A stretch of 64,000 nucleotides of DNA from Rhodococcus sp. HNM0569 (GCF_012726205.1 NZ_JAASAE010000002.1:372001-436000), one strand, 5' to 3'; shown: positions 18,648 through 27,659, counted from the stretch's first letter. The notes: a model not told the origin generated them from the sequence alone. Program-made: numbers and translations.

Positions 18648-18733
18648 GAGACCAATAACACCACGACCTGCCCCGGTGTTCCCGCGCCCGTCCGGTCCGG
18701 CGGCTGTCGGCGGCGGCTGACATGATGGGGCGC

Positions 18734-20857
18734 ATGTCCGTCGACGCCACTTCCGCAGTAGAACCTGCCGGCCTCGACCCCGAGCAGACGGCGGCGGTCG
18801 TGGCTCCGCGAGGCCCGGTCTGTGTCCTCGCAGGCGCGGGCACGGGCAAGACCCGCACCATCACCAGGCGCATCGCGCACTTGATCGACCGTGGCCATGT
18901 CGCACCGGGACAGGTGCTCGCGGTCACGTTCACGGCGCGTGCGGCGGGGGAGATGCGGGGCCGATTGCGTGGCCTCGGTATCGGGGCCACGGGCCCGCAG
19001 GTGCAGGCCCGCACCTTCCACGCCGCGGCACTGCGTCAACTGCGCTACTTCTGGCCGCAGGTCGTCGGGGACACCCCGTGGCAACTGCTCGACCGCAAGT
19101 TCGCGGTCGTGAGCGCCGCCGCGGGCCGTGTCGGGTTGTCCACCGAACGCGACAGCGTGCGCGACCTGGCGAGCGAGATCGAATGGGCCAAGGCGTCGCT
19201 CGTCGCGCCGGAGGACTACGCGCGTACGGCGGCGAAGTTGCATCGCGACGTCCCGGCCGACGCGGAGAAGGTCGCACGCGTCTACGCCGGCTACGAGCAA
19301 CTCAAGGTGCGCGGCGACGAAGGCATGCTGCTCGACTTCGACGACCTGCTGCTGCACACCGCCGCGGCGCTCGAGGAGCACACCGCGGTCGCCGAGGAGT
19401 TCCGCGACCGGTACCGCTGCTTCGTCGTCGACGAGTACCAGGACGTCACCCCACTGCAACAGCGCGTCCTCGACGCGTGGCTCGGCGACCGCGACGACCT
19501 CACGGTCGTGGGCGACGCGAACCAGACCATCTACTCGTTCACCGGCGCCACGCCTCGTTACCTGCTCGACTTCTCGCGCACCTATCCGGACGCCACGGTC
19601 GTCCGGCTCGAGCGCGACTACCGTTCGACGCCACAGGTCGTCTCGTTGGCCAACCGGGTGATCGGCGCGGCACGCGGCCGCATCGCGGGCACGCGGCTCC
19701 AGCTCGTCGGCCAGCGCCCGGACGGGCCCGAACCGACGTTCGCCGAGTACGACGACGAGCCCGCCGAAGCCGACGCCGTCGCACGCGCGATCACCCGCCT
19801 GCTCGCCTCCGGCGTACCGGCCTCGGAGATCGCGATCCTCTACCGCATCAACGCGCAGTCGGAGGTGCACGAAGAAGCACTCACGCGGCACGGCATCGCG
19901 TATCAGGTGCGCGGCGGCGAGGGATTCTTCACGCGCGCCGAGGTACGGCAGGGCATCGCCGCACTGCGGCAGGCCGCGGGCCGCGACGATCTTCCCGACA
20001 CGGTCGGTCCCGATCTCGTCACGCTGGTCCGGGCCGTCCTCGCGCCGCTCGGCCTGTCGGACGAGGAGCCCGCGGGCACCCAGGCGCGCGAGCGGTGGGC
20101 GTCGCTGACGGCGCTCGTCCAGCTCGCCGAGGAGCAGGTCGCGCAGAACGAGACGATCGGTCTGGACGGTCTGCTGCGCGAGCTGTCGCTGCGTGCCGAG
20201 GCACGGCACCCACCGGTCGTCGAAGGGGTCACCCTGGCGTCGCTGCACGCTGCCAAGGGCCTCGAATGGGACGCGGTGTTCCTCGTCGGGCTCACCGACG
20301 GCACGCTGCCCATCGCGCACGTGCTGGGCGACTCGTCGTCGGCGCCCGACACCGCGGGCATCGAGGAGGAGCGTCGGCTGCTGTACGTCGGCGTCACGCG
20401 CGCCCGCGTTCACCTCGAACTGTCGTGGGCACTCGCGCGCAACGAAGGCGGCAGGCGGTCGCGGCGTCGCTCGCGCTTCCTGCACGGCCTCGTGCCCGAC
20501 GAGTCGCCGGCCTCGCGCATCGCGGCGCCCGCGAAACCGTCCAAGAAGCGGCCGAGGTGCCGGCTGTGCGGCAAGCCGCTCATCGGCACCACTGCCACCA
20601 TGCTCGGCCGCTGCGAGAGCTGCCCGGCCGATCTCGACGTCGAATTGCTGGACGCGCTACGCGAGTGGCGGCTGCTCACGTCGCGCGAGCTGAAGGTTCC
20701 GGCGTACGTCGTGTTCAGCGACAACACGCTCACCGCGATCGCCGAGCAGTGCCCGGTCGACGAGGCCGCGCTCGTCGCGATCCCCGGCATCGGCCCCAAG
20801 AAGCTGTCGACCTACGGCGAGGACGTGCTGTCGCTGTGCCGCGGCCGGGCGCGGTGA
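18734..20857 (+). CDS. uvrD2: UvrD2-type superfamily 1 DNA helicase with zinc motif and HRDC domain
   Basis: 707-aa 3'-5' DNA helicase. Motor motifs are [17 protein letters not shown] (Walker A), [14 protein letters not shown] (Walker B), [29 protein letters not shown] and YVGVTRAR. After the motor a tetracysteine motif is seen (CRLCGKPL...CESC), then an HRDC domain (LLDALREWR...[17 protein letters not shown]), the layout of mycobacterial UvrD2, which is essential there. ATG 18734 is chosen over ATG 18722: CATGAT (18721-18726) lies seven bases before it, as in a leaderless promoter, and the conserved sequence begins just after. Confidence 0.9.
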   Translation: MSVDATSAVEPAGLDPEQTAAVVAPRGPVCVLAGAGTGKTRTITRRIAHLIDRGHVAPGQVLAVTFTARAAGEMRGRLRGLGIGATGPQVQARTFHAAALRQLRYFWPQVVGDTPWQLLDRKFAVVSAAAGRVGLSTERDSVRDLASEIEWAKASLVAPEDYARTAAKLHRDVPADAEKVARVYAGYEQLKVRGDEGMLLDFDDLLLHTAAALEEHTAVAEEFRDRYRCFVVDEYQDVTPLQQRVLDAWLGDRDDLTVVGDANQTIYSFTGATPRYLLDFSRTYPDATVVRLERDYRSTPQVVSLANRVIGAARGRIAGTRLQLVGQRPDGPEPTFAEYDDEPAEADAVARAITRLLASGVPASEIAILYRINAQSEVHEEALTRHGIAYQVRGGEGFFTRAEVRQGIAALRQAAGRDDLPDTVGPDLVTLVRAVLAPLGLSDEEPAGTQARERWASLTALVQLAEEQVAQNETIGLDGLLRELSLRAEARHPPVVEGVTLASLHAAKGLEWDAVFLVGLTDGTLPIAHVLGDSSSAPDTAGIEEERRLLYVGVTRARVHLELSWALARNEGGRRSRRRSRFLHGLVPDESPASRIAAPAKPSKKRPRCRLCGKPLIGTTATMLGRCESCPADLDVELLDALREWRLLTSRELKVPAYVVFSDNTLTAIAEQCPVDEAALVAIPGIGPKKLSTYGEDVLSLCRGRAR

Positions 20858-20890
20858 TCGCCTCCCGGATGCACGAGAAACCCCAGGTAG

Positions 20891-20928
20891 AAAATAACTT
20901 GTGCCGTCTTTCGGCATTCGCTTACTCT
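20891..20928 (+). promoter_or_regulatory. Probable whiB7 promoter with WhiB7-type AT-rich box
   Basis: AAAATAA (20891-20897) lies directly upstream of a -35-like TTGTGC (20899-20904); a -10-like TACTCT (20923-20928) follows after 18 bases. In mycobacteria, WhiB7 bound to the sigma factor recognises an AT-rich tract immediately upstream of the -35 through its AT-hook and activates its own promoter. The match in layout suggests the same autoregulation here. This puts transcription start about 410 bases before the whiB7 ORF. Confidence 0.6.
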
Positions 20929-20936
20929 GTGTAAGT

Positions 20937-20997
20937 CGCGGCGGTTTGCCGCCGCGTGCACGATGTCGGCGAGCGTCTCTCTCAGGAGAGGCGCTCG
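20937..20997 (+). promoter_or_regulatory. Two strong hairpins in the whiB7 leader
   Basis: Hairpin 1 has an 8-base stem, CGCGGCGG (20937-20944) with CCGCCGCG (20949-20956), and a TTTG loop. Hairpin 2 has a 12-base stem, CGAGCG-T-CTCTC (20970-20981) with GAGAG-G-CGCTCG (20986-20997), and a TCAG loop. Both lie between the promoter and the upstream ORF and probably form part of the attenuator folding or protect the 5' end. Confidence 0.5.
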
Positions 20998-21033
20998 GAA
21001 GTTCACGAGCAACGGTGAGGAGGTGGCTGAGCA

Positions 21034-21180
21034 ATGAAGATCCGGAACTACGCAGCAGCAGGCGCAGCGTGGCCTGTCGCGATCCTCGCCGCGGCCGCCC
21101 CCGCGGCGCGCGCGGCAGCCGAACGAGCCGCAGCACCCACCGAGTCCGTGCTCACGAGCCACCGATTTCGATACCGGTAG
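21034..21180 (+). CDS. whiB7 leader peptide (48-codon upstream ORF)
   Basis: A 48-codon reading frame, ATG 21034 to TAG 21180, with an excellent ribosome site (GAGGAGGT at about 21017-21024). The peptide begins MKIRNYAAAGAAW, continues with an alanine-rich middle (AAAAPAARAAAERAAAP) and ends SHRFRYR. It stops 18 bases before a terminator hairpin that precedes whiB7. In mycobacteria a translated upstream ORF controls whiB7 by attenuation: when antibiotics slow ribosomes, the terminator fails to form. The arrangement here fits that model; the peptide itself is not expected to have another role. Confidence 0.65.
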   Translation: MKIRNYAAAGAAWPVAILAAAAPAARAAAERAAAPTESVLTSHRFRYR

Positions 21181-21198
21181 CTCCCCGGAGTTTCCCCC

Positions 21199-21235
21199 AG
21201 GCCACGGACCCGCAGGCGCGGACCGTGGCCTTTAT
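21199..21235 (+). terminator. Attenuator terminator in the whiB7 leader
   Basis: Stem AGGCCACGG (21199-21207) pairs with CCGTGGCCT (21223-21231) around a 15-base loop, followed by TTTAT. It is an intrinsic terminator 18 bases after the leader ORF and about 110 bases before the whiB7 start, so it would stop transcription unless an alternative fold wins. Confidence 0.65.
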
Positions 21236-21346
21236 CGTTCCGTCCCCGGAACTCGGCCCGGTTCGCGCGAGAAGACGAATCGATACGAAAAGCGCGAGCA
21301 TCGTGGTCACCTCGGCCGCGGTCTCGCACCGAGAACGGAGGACGAC

Positions 21347-21667
21347 ATGTCAGCACGGACATGCCGAGGGGGCATCGAAACATCCGCCGGCGCAACCGGA
21401 TACATCCAACTCGTGTCCACGCGCGGCGACCTGCCGTGTCGGCGGCTCGATCCGGATCTGTGGTTCGCCGAATCTCCCGCGGACCTCGAAGAGGCGAAGT
21501 CGCTGTGCGCGTCGTGCCCGATCCGTGCCCGATGTCTCGCCGCCGCTCTCGACCGGCGGGAACCGTGGGGCGTGTGGGGCGGCGAGATCCTCGAGCAGGG
21601 TGTCGTGGTCGCGCGCAAGCGTCCGCGGGGCAGGCCCCGCAAGACGCCCGCAGCCGCGTGCGCGTGA
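21347..21667 (+). CDS. whiB7: WhiB7, redox-linked transcriptional activator of antibiotic resistance
   Basis: 106-aa Wbl-family protein. Cysteines at PCRRLD, SLCASCPIRARC make the C...C-x2-C-x5-C set that binds a 4Fe-4S cluster. The G(V/I)WGG turn (WGVWGGEIL) contacts the sigma factor. The C-terminal RGRPRK is the AT-hook that marks WhiB7 among Wbl proteins. It activates intrinsic resistance genes (efflux, ribosome protection) upon translation stress. Start ATG 21347 has GGAGG six bases upstream. Expression is probably controlled by the long leader at 20891-21235. Confidence 0.93.
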   Translation: MSARTCRGGIETSAGATGYIQLVSTRGDLPCRRLDPDLWFAESPADLEEAKSLCASCPIRARCLAAALDRREPWGVWGGEILEQGVVVARKRPRGRPRKTPAAACA

Positions 21668-21677
21668 CGTCGTGCTC

Positions 21678-21733
21678 GGTGGCGCTCCCGACGGCCGGTC
21701 GGTGGTATTCCCGGACGGGGAGTGCCACCGACC
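21678..21733. terminator. Hairpin between whiB7 and the convergent ABC1 kinase
   Basis: Two alternative stems share this short convergent gap: GGTGGCGCTCCC (21678-21689) with GGGAGTGCCACC (21718-21729), and GGTCGGTGG (21697-21705) with CCACCGACC (21725-21733). There is no T-run, so this may be a weak bidirectional terminator. Confidence 0.4.
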
Positions 21734-21737
21734 GCGT

Positions 21738-23063
21738 CTAGCGACCGGTGCCTGCGTCGGCGAATCCGGGCAGCCACTCGGTGAGGATCGCCATGTACGG
21801 CGCGTACGCGTCGAGTTGCGCGCAGATGCCGACCGAACCGAGCAGCACCCGGAAGATCATCAGGTACTCCGGCGGCAGGTTCAGCGAACGGCCGGTGCGG
21901 AACTGGGGGCTGGTGAAGTCGGTGGCCGTGCCCGCCGCCTCCTGCAGCCAGTCGCGCGTGAAATGGAACGACTCGCTGTGGATCGGGTCGGTGAACGGGC
22001 GGAGGTAGTCGGCGATCTCCTCGTGTGTGACCGCCTTGCCGGGCAGTACGAACTTGTTGTCCCGCAACAACTGTGTGAGATCGTCGAAATCCTCTTGGAC
22101 CGCGAGACGCACCATCCGGCCGAGGACCGGCGGTAGCCCGTCCGGAAACGGTGCGCTCGCACCGAAGTCGATGATGCCGAGCCTGCCGTCGTCCGACAGC
22201 ATGAAATTGCCGGGGTGCGGATCGGCGTGCAGCAGCCCCACCCGTGCGGGCGACTCGAAATGGAACTCGGCGAGGCGCGTCCCCGCGGCGTTGCGTTGCT
22301 CTCGCGTGCCGTCGGTGATGATCCGGGACAGCTTGGTGGCGGACATCCACTCGGTCACCACCACTTTGGGTGAACTCGCAACGACCCGAGGCACCGCGAA
22401 CTTCGGGTCGTCGCGATACACCTCGGCGAACCGGCGCTGATTGTCCGCCTCGATGCGGTAGTCGAGCTCTTCCTCCGTGCGCGAATTGAACTCGTCGATC
22501 ACCGGCCGCACGTCCATGCCCGGCACGATGGTCGAGAACAGGCCGCTGAACCGGCTCAACGTGCGCAGGTCGGCCCGCAGGGCCGCGTCGGCGCCGGGAT
22601 ACTGCACCTTGACCGCGACCTCGCGACCGTCCGACCACACGGCACGATGCACCTGCCCGATGCTCGCCGAGGCGGTCGGTTCGTCGTCGAACTCGCGGAA
22701 TCGCTCGCGCCAGCGGGTGCCGAGTTGACGGTCGAGCACTCGGTGGACGTCCTTCACCGGCATCGGCGGAGCCGCGGCCTGCAGCTTGCTGAGCGACTCG
22801 CGGTAGGGCTCAGCGAACTCTTCCGGGATCGCGGCCTCCATGACGCTGAGCGCCTGGCCCAGCTTCATCGCGCCGCCTTTGAGCTCGCCGAGCACGGCGA
22901 ACAACTGTTCGGCTGCGCGCGCGCTCATCTCCGCTTCGATCTGTGCGCGGTCGCCGCCTGCGATACGTCTGCCCAGACCGACCGCCGCGCGCCCTGCGAT
23001 CCCCAACGGAATGCTTGCAAGTTTCGCGGTGCGGGCTGAGCTCTTGCGGGGGATGTCGGACAC
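21738..23063 (-). CDS. ABC1 (UbiB/COQ8/AarF) atypical kinase family protein
   Basis: 441-aa ABC1 kinase-like protein. Family marks are KGGAMKLGQALS (the KxGQ motif over the active site), the alanine-rich loop ASASIGQVHRAV that replaces the glycine-rich loop, VAVKVQYPG (ATP lysine), HADPHPGNFM (catalytic loop) and IIDFGA (DFG). Such proteins are ATPases/kinases needed for quinone or lipid biology in other organisms. In M. tuberculosis the counterpart beside whiB7 is Rv3197, where I recall a link to macrolide resistance. The order whiB7 then this gene is kept here although the two converge. Start ATG 23063. Confidence 0.85.
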   Translation of the reverse strand: MSDIPRKSSARTAKLASIPLGIAGRAAVGLGRRIAGGDRAQIEAEMSARAAEQLFAVLGELKGGAMKLGQALSVMEAAIPEEFAEPYRESLSKLQAAAPPMPVKDVHRVLDRQLGTRWRERFREFDDEPTASASIGQVHRAVWSDGREVAVKVQYPGADAALRADLRTLSRFSGLFSTIVPGMDVRPVIDEFNSRTEEELDYRIEADNQRRFAEVYRDDPKFAVPRVVASSPKVVVTEWMSATKLSRIITDGTREQRNAAGTRLAEFHFESPARVGLLHADPHPGNFMLSDDGRLGIIDFGASAPFPDGLPPVLGRMVRLAVQEDFDDLTQLLRDNKFVLPGKAVTHEEIADYLRPFTDPIHSESFHFTRDWLQEAAGTATDFTSPQFRTGRSLNLPPEYLMIFRVLLGSVGICAQLDAYAPYMAILTEWLPGFADAGTGR

Positions 23064-23176
23064 GCCTCCATCATGGCGGACGCATCGCCGATTCGCCTAC
23101 GACGTATTCGCGCGGCTGCGGTAGCGGACCGTATCGCCCCTGTTCAGACCGCTCGTGCGGGGTGCCGTCGGGTGTT

Positions 23177-24028
23177 TCACAGTGGCGCCAGATGGCGGCA
23201 CGTGCAGTCGGGCTGCAACGGCCAGTGCCGCGTCGAGGTGCGACCCGAGGTGGTGTCGACCTCGACGGTCGCGTCGAGCGTGCACGGCGGTCTCGTCGTG
23301 TACGGGTGCAGCACCGCGTCGACCTGCTCGAGCGCGAACGCGGCAGTCGCGAGGATCGTCGCCGGACGTGCGTATCCCGTGCGGCCCAGCAGCTGTGCCG
23401 CGAGATGCGGCCAGTCCGAGTCGAGGTCGGCCCGCACGAGGTCGGCGCACCGCAGACAACTCGTGCGCCCGGGAAGCACCAGCGGGCCCACGACTCCGTG
23501 TCCGTCGCGGATACGCACGTGCAGGTGCACCACGCCTGCCCGGACGAGGTCTTCGACGAGACGAGGTTCGACGACGAGATCGTCGGTGAGCACGACACAC
23601 ACGGCGCCCCAGCGGCGCACGTCGCCGTCCGGCGGGTAGTACGACGAGCGGGTGACGTGCGCAGCCGTGCCGTCGAGTCCGCGCTCGAGCGCGTCGCCCA
23701 GCGGGCCGCGCCCGTGGATGCGGACGGTGCCCGCGCGGGCCACAGGGTCGGCGCCACGCAGCAATCCGGCGCGGGCGAGAGTGTCGAACAGGTCGCGCGC
23801 GAGCACCGGATCGAAGCCCAGACGGCGCGCATCCCACAGCAACTGGGGCCGCGAGCGCCGCCCGTCGATCAGTTCGAGGACGGCGAGAACGGATTCGCCG
23901 TCGATGCCCGGCGGCGGCGACACGACGACGGCGCGTTCGGGATCCCAGCCGATCTGGACGCGGCCGTCCGGCCGTGACAGCAGCGTGAGCCGCGGGTCGA
24001 GGGCAGGCGCGGCAGGGTGGGTTCGCAT
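23177..24028 (-). CDS. ThiF/E1-like, TOMM cyclodehydratase-partner-like protein of unknown role
   Basis: 283-aa protein resembling the E1/ThiF-like domain of thiazole/oxazole-modified microcin (TOMM) cyclodehydratase partners, which bind leader peptides for YcaO enzymes. Seen: a winged-helix-like N-terminus (DGRVQIGWDPERAVVVSPP), a nucleotide-fold start VRIHGRGPLGDAL (about residue 98), PLVLPGRTSCLRCADLVRADLD with C-x2-C, and a C-terminal CTCRHL that could supply the other two zinc ligands. No YcaO gene or precursor peptide lies in this window. ATG 24028 is where homologous sequence appears to begin; an upstream GTG (24085) is possible. It is downstream of the Zincin_2 protease on the same strand, with a 124-base gap. 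Confidence 0.6.
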   Translation of the reverse strand: MRTHPAAPALDPRLTLLSRPDGRVQIGWDPERAVVVSPPPGIDGESVLAVLELIDGRRSRPQLLWDARRLGFDPVLARDLFDTLARAGLLRGADPVARAGTVRIHGRGPLGDALERGLDGTAAHVTRSSYYPPDGDVRRWGAVCVVLTDDLVVEPRLVEDLVRAGVVHLHVRIRDGHGVVGPLVLPGRTSCLRCADLVRADLDSDWPHLAAQLLGRTGYARPATILATAAFALEQVDAVLHPYTTRPPCTLDATVEVDTTSGRTSTRHWPLQPDCTCRHLAPL

Positions 24029-24152
24029 GTGCCGACTGTGCCGTACGGCGCGCTGACGAGAGTGCCGCGCGAGCCGGTTTTCCACAGGGCGATAACGCTT
24101 TCACCTGCGAGTACGTCCGCACATCGAGAAAGTGCGGATCGCGCCGGCCCGA

Positions 24153-25610
24153 TCACTCCCTGGTCGACCCGCTGTCCGGGTTGCCGTCCCCGTCGCTCCC
24201 GTTGTCGTCGCTGCCCGTGCCGTCGTTCGTGCCGACGTCGCCCTTGTCGCGGGCCTCGCGCTCCGCGCGTTCGCGGGCCTCGGTCTCCTCGAGTTGGCGG
24301 ATCGGATCGTCGAACGTGCCGACGTCGCCGCCGTGCACACGGTCGACGAACGACGCGGGGGCGTCGAGATCGTTCGAGTCGGGCAGCAGATCCGGGTGGG
24401 CCCATACACCGTCGCGGGCATCGACGCCCGCGCTGTCGGTGAGCGTGCGCCACAGTGTGGCGGCTTCGCGCAGCTTGCGCGGGCGCAACTCGAGGCCGAC
24501 CAGGGTCGCGAAGGTCTGCTCGGCGGGGCCGCCCGTCGCGCGGCGACGGCGCAGCGTCTCGGTGAGCGCCGCGACTCCCGGCAGCCGGTCGCCGAGTGCG
24601 TCGGCGACGACGATCTCGACCCAGCCTTCGACGAGCGCGAGGAGGGTTTCGAGCCGTTCGAGGGCCTGCTTCTGCTCGGGTGTCGTCTGCGGTTCGAACG
24701 CGCCCTGCTGCAAAATGCTCTCGAGCTGCGACGGATCGGACAGCGCGCTCGGATCGAGGTTCTTCGCGAGATCCTCGATCGCGGAGAAGTCCATCGTGAT
24801 GCCGCGTGCGTACTCCTCGACCGTCGCGAGCAGGCGCTGACGCAGCCACGGAACGTGGCTGTAGAGCCGCTGGTGCGCCACCTCGCGCGCCGCGAGGAAC
24901 ACCATGACCTCGCGATCGGGCTGCTCGAGCCCCTTGCTGAACTCGGACACCGCGGCGGGCAGCAGCGCTGCGGTCCCCGCGGGTCCGAGAGGCAGACCCA
25001 CATCGGTGGACGTGAGTACTTCCTTGGACAACTGGCCGAGTGCCTGGCCGAGCTGCGAACCGAAGGCGAGGCCGCCCATCTGGCTCATCATGCCGAGCAT
25101 CGGGCCCGCCATCTGCTTCGCCTCGGGTGGCAGGCCTTCGACCCACATGCCCGACACCTTCTCGGCCACCGGATCGCACAGGCGCTTCCACGTGTCGATC
25201 GTGTTGTCGAGCCAGTCCTCCGGCGACCACGCCTGCGTGCGGGTAGCCCCGGCCGGCAGCACGGTGGCGGCGTCGAGCCACAGTTCGGCGAGCCGCGCGG
25301 CCTCGGCGACCGCCTGTGTGCTGCCCTGCGTGACTGGCGCCGACCGGCCGATCTGCTGGCGTGCGATCTTCTTCGCGATGTCGTAGTTGACGGGGCCCGA
25401 CTGCTCGCCGGACGACATCGCACCCCCCATGCCACTGAGCATCTGACCGAACTGGCTCAGCATCTGGCCGAGTGCGGCAGGATCGAAGCCGCCGGCGCCG
25501 AAGTCCCCCTGGCCGAAGCCGAACCCGCCCTGGTCGCCGCGACTGTTCTTGTCGCGATCTCGGTCGGGATCGTCGTCGGAGTTGGAAAAGCCGAACGGCA
25601 GATTCGTCAT
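24153..25610 (-). CDS. Zinc-dependent metalloprotease, Zincin_2 (DUF2342) family
   Basis: 485-aa actinobacterial protein of the Zincin_2 family (M. tuberculosis Rv3195-like). The N-terminus is Gly/Asp/Asn-rich and disordered (about residues 1-75). The family core follows, with REVAHQRLYSHVPWLRQRL...EEYARG and a later helix LLALVEGWVEIVVADALGDRLPG. The C-terminus is a charged, Gly/Asp-rich tail. Function in cells is not established. The start ATG 25610 is preceded at seven bases by TACCGT (25623-25618), so the message is probably leaderless. It diverges from the Lon-like protease gene. Confidence 0.75.
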   Translation of the reverse strand: MTNLPFGFSNSDDDPDRDRDKNSRGDQGGFGFGQGDFGAGGFDPAALGQMLSQFGQMLSGMGGAMSSGEQSGPVNYDIAKKIARQQIGRSAPVTQGSTQAVAEAARLAELWLDAATVLPAGATRTQAWSPEDWLDNTIDTWKRLCDPVAEKVSGMWVEGLPPEAKQMAGPMLGMMSQMGGLAFGSQLGQALGQLSKEVLTSTDVGLPLGPAGTAALLPAAVSEFSKGLEQPDREVMVFLAAREVAHQRLYSHVPWLRQRLLATVEEYARGITMDFSAIEDLAKNLDPSALSDPSQLESILQQGAFEPQTTPEQKQALERLETLLALVEGWVEIVVADALGDRLPGVAALTETLRRRRATGGPAEQTFATLVGLELRPRKLREAATLWRTLTDSAGVDARDGVWAHPDLLPDSNDLDAPASFVDRVHGGDVGTFDDPIRQLEETEARERAEREARDKGDVGTNDGTGSDDNGSDGDGNPDSGSTRE

Positions 25611-25617
25611 GTTTCCC

Positions 25618-25720
25618 ACGGTACAAGGCTGATCGGCATCGCTGCAGTTCCGGCGTCACGCTGTGCGTGAACACGCGGACTCCGCCGTCGCGCCGCGCGT
25701 GACGAGACAGGTTCTAGGCT
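25618..25720. promoter_or_regulatory. Divergent leaderless promoters, Zincin_2 protease / PDZ-Lon-like protease
   Basis: Minus strand: TACCGT (25623-25618), seven bases, ATG 25610. Plus strand: TAGGCT (25715-25720), seven bases, GTG 25728. Both place the expected transcription start on the start codon. Confidence 0.5.
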
Positions 25721-25727
25721 GGGCACC

Positions 25728-26750
25728 GTGAATCGCCGGATCGTGACGTTGCTCGCTGCCCTGGTGCCGGTCGTCGTGCTGGCCGTCGTCGGGTCGGTGG
25801 TCCAGGTGCCGTTCGTGGCCCTCGGGCCCGGACCCACCTTCGACACTCTGGGAGAGGTCGACGGCACTCCCGTGGTCGACATCGAAGGCACCGAGGTCGA
25901 CCCCACGACCGGCCACCTCAACATGACCACGGTCGCGGTGCGCGACGGGCTCAACGTGTTCGAGGCGCTCGGACTGTGGCTCAGCGGCAGGCAGGGGCTC
26001 GTACCGCGCTCGGAGGTGTACCCCCCCGACCGCTCGCGCGACGAGATCCAAGAGGAGAACACCGCCGACTTCCAGCAGTCGGAGAGCACCGCCGAGGTGG
26101 CCGCGATGCGCTATCTCGGGCAGCCCGTCGTCGTCGAGGTCGGTTCGGTGGCGCAGGACGGTCCGTCGAACGGGATCCTGCGCGAGAACGACCGGCTGCT
26201 CACCGTCGACGGCGTACCCGTCGACACCGTCGCGGGCGTGCAGGAGATCGTCGCGGCCAAGGGCGCGGGCGCGGCGGTGCCGGTCACCTTCGTACGGGAC
26301 GGCACGGAGCAGACCGCCACCGTGGTTCTCGGCGCACGTCCGGACGACCCCGGCAAGGGGTACCTGGGTGTCACTCCCGTCGAGCAGGCCGACGTGCCGT
26401 TCACGATCGACTTCAATCTCGCCGACATCGGCGGCCCGTCGGCGGGCCTGATGTTCACTCTGGCCGTGATCGACAAGCTCACTCCGGGCGAGCTCAACGG
26501 GGGAGCGTTCGTCGCGGGCACGGGCACGATCACGTCCGACGGCACAGTCGGCCCCATCGGCGGCATCCAGCACAAGATCGTCGCCGCGGACGAAGCAGGA
26601 GCCGAGACGTTCCTGGTGCCCGCCCGCAACTGCGACGAGGCGAAGCAGGGTGCGCCCGACGGGCTGCGGCTCGTCAAGGTCGACACCCTCGCCACCGCCG
26701 TCGACGCGCTCGGTGCGATCGACCGGGGCGAGCCCGCGCCCGTGTGCTGA
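25728..26750 (+). CDS. PDZ domain-containing, Lon-like serine protease (YlbL type)
   Basis: 340-aa membrane-anchored protease. An N-terminal signal anchor spans about residues 5-25 (VTLLAALVPVVVLAVVGSVV). A PDZ domain lies about 130-205 (GPSNGILRENDRLLTVDG). The C-terminal Lon-type catalytic domain has the nucleophile in IGGPSAGLMF (serine) and the general-base lysine in GGIQHKIVAA. The active site should face outside the membrane. Counterpart of M. tuberculosis Rv3194c. Start GTG 25728 is directly at the predicted transcription start. Confidence 0.87.
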   Translation: MNRRIVTLLAALVPVVVLAVVGSVVQVPFVALGPGPTFDTLGEVDGTPVVDIEGTEVDPTTGHLNMTTVAVRDGLNVFEALGLWLSGRQGLVPRSEVYPPDRSRDEIQEENTADFQQSESTAEVAAMRYLGQPVVVEVGSVAQDGPSNGILRENDRLLTVDGVPVDTVAGVQEIVAAKGAGAAVPVTFVRDGTEQTATVVLGARPDDPGKGYLGVTPVEQADVPFTIDFNLADIGGPSAGLMFTLAVIDKLTPGELNGGAFVAGTGTITSDGTVGPIGGIQHKIVAADEAGAETFLVPARNCDEAKQGAPDGLRLVKVDTLATAVDALGAIDRGEPAPVC

Positions 26751-26769
26751 TCGCCGCCTGCGCGACCGC

Positions 26770-27351
26770 TCAGTCGTCGTCCGGCTCCGCGTCGAGAGTC
26801 GCGTACAGCGCGTGGACGAGGTCGGGCGCCAGTTCGTCGTGCGTGAGCAGCTCGACCTCGGCGTACGGGTCGGCGTCCTCGTCGGGTTCGAGTTGCAGCA
26901 GCGCGAGCGACGGGCCGTCGCGCAGGACGCCCGCGAACAAACGTGCCCGCTTGTGCTCGGGGTGCGCGAACGCCGACTCCCGCGCCGCCTCGCCGGTCAC
27001 GTCGCCGATCTCGTTCTCGGCGCCCGGCGGCAGGATCACGATCTCCTGCACGAGCGCACACCCGGCGACGGACTCGGGCCAGCTGGTGGTCGCGAGGAAC
27101 TCGTCGAGTGCGGGTGAACCGCCGTCGATGTCCTCGGGCAGCGGCGGCTGCTCCAGCGGGGTGACCTCGGCGCCGTCCTCCAGCTGATCGAGCAGGTCCG
27201 GTTCGGCGGCAGCGAGCTCCGCGGTGCGCACCAGCGCGAACATCGCGGGCGGACGGTCCCATCCCTCGGCGTCGACGAAGTCGACGATCTCGCGGATGCA
27301 TCGGGACAGGGCGGCCTCGGGGTCGCGTAGTGCTTCGGTCACGCGGACCAT
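26770..27351 (-). CDS. PPA1309 family protein, unknown function
   Basis: 193-aa soluble, acidic protein of an actinobacterial family named after a Cutibacterium gene. Recognisable segments are [43 protein letters not shown] and [16 protein letters not shown]. No catalytic motif is apparent. It is convergent with the Lon-like protease (19-base gap) and divergent from the UPF0182 gene. This neighbourhood is conserved in relatives, which hints at a role shared with the envelope proteins around it, but nothing in the sequence says what. Confidence 0.75.
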   Translation of the reverse strand: MVRVTEALRDPEAALSRCIREIVDFVDAEGWDRPPAMFALVRTAELAAAEPDLLDQLEDGAEVTPLEQPPLPEDIDGGSPALDEFLATTSWPESVAGCALVQEIVILPPGAENEIGDVTGEAARESAFAHPEHKRARLFAGVLRDGPSLALLQLEPDEDADPYAEVELLTHDELAPDLVHALYATLDAEPDDD

Positions 27352-27659
27352 TGTCCCGTACCCCGCCGCCGCGATGTGCCCACCCGCACCGCATCGGCTG
27401 CCCGTCCGGGGGCCTCGTCCGGCGGCCTGGGTGGCTCGCCTGTCCGGTTTGCGCGGTTGGTACCGTTCGTGTGCAACGGCCGACTCGCGCGAATCGGCCT
27501 GAAAGCCCAGGTAGTGACAGACTTGCGGAACACTTTCGGGACGACCGTGCGGCGTTCCGTAGAGTGGGGCGAAACGGTCACCCTCGGGTGAGGGCGGCCG
27601 GGCCGGTGAGTGAGGTCCGCGGTGCTTCCGGGCGCCGCCGAGTCGATGGAGCGTGGCAC
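27352..27659. other. Intergenic region before the UPF0182 gene
   Basis: 308 bases with no supported gene. A -10-like TAGAGT at 27560-27565 is the best promoter candidate for the UPF0182 gene, giving a leader of about 90 bases. The upstream 200 bases show no repeat or strong hairpin. Confidence 0.4.

Noticed and set aside
24079-24088. DnaA-box-like TTTTCCACA
   Set aside because: A single imperfect site without clusters, AT-rich unwinding region or dnaA/dnaN nearby.
24116-24138. Inverted repeat TCCGCAC-N9-GTGCGGA after the Zincin_2 gene
   Set aside because: It may be a weak terminator, but the stem is only seven bases and no T-run follows, so it is not listed as a feature.
25650-25712. Possible fourth copy of the 41-base dispersed element
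   Set aside because: It shares GTGCG, CGGACTC and GTGACGAG blocks, but spacing differs and the alignment needs gaps; similarity is near chance for this GC content.
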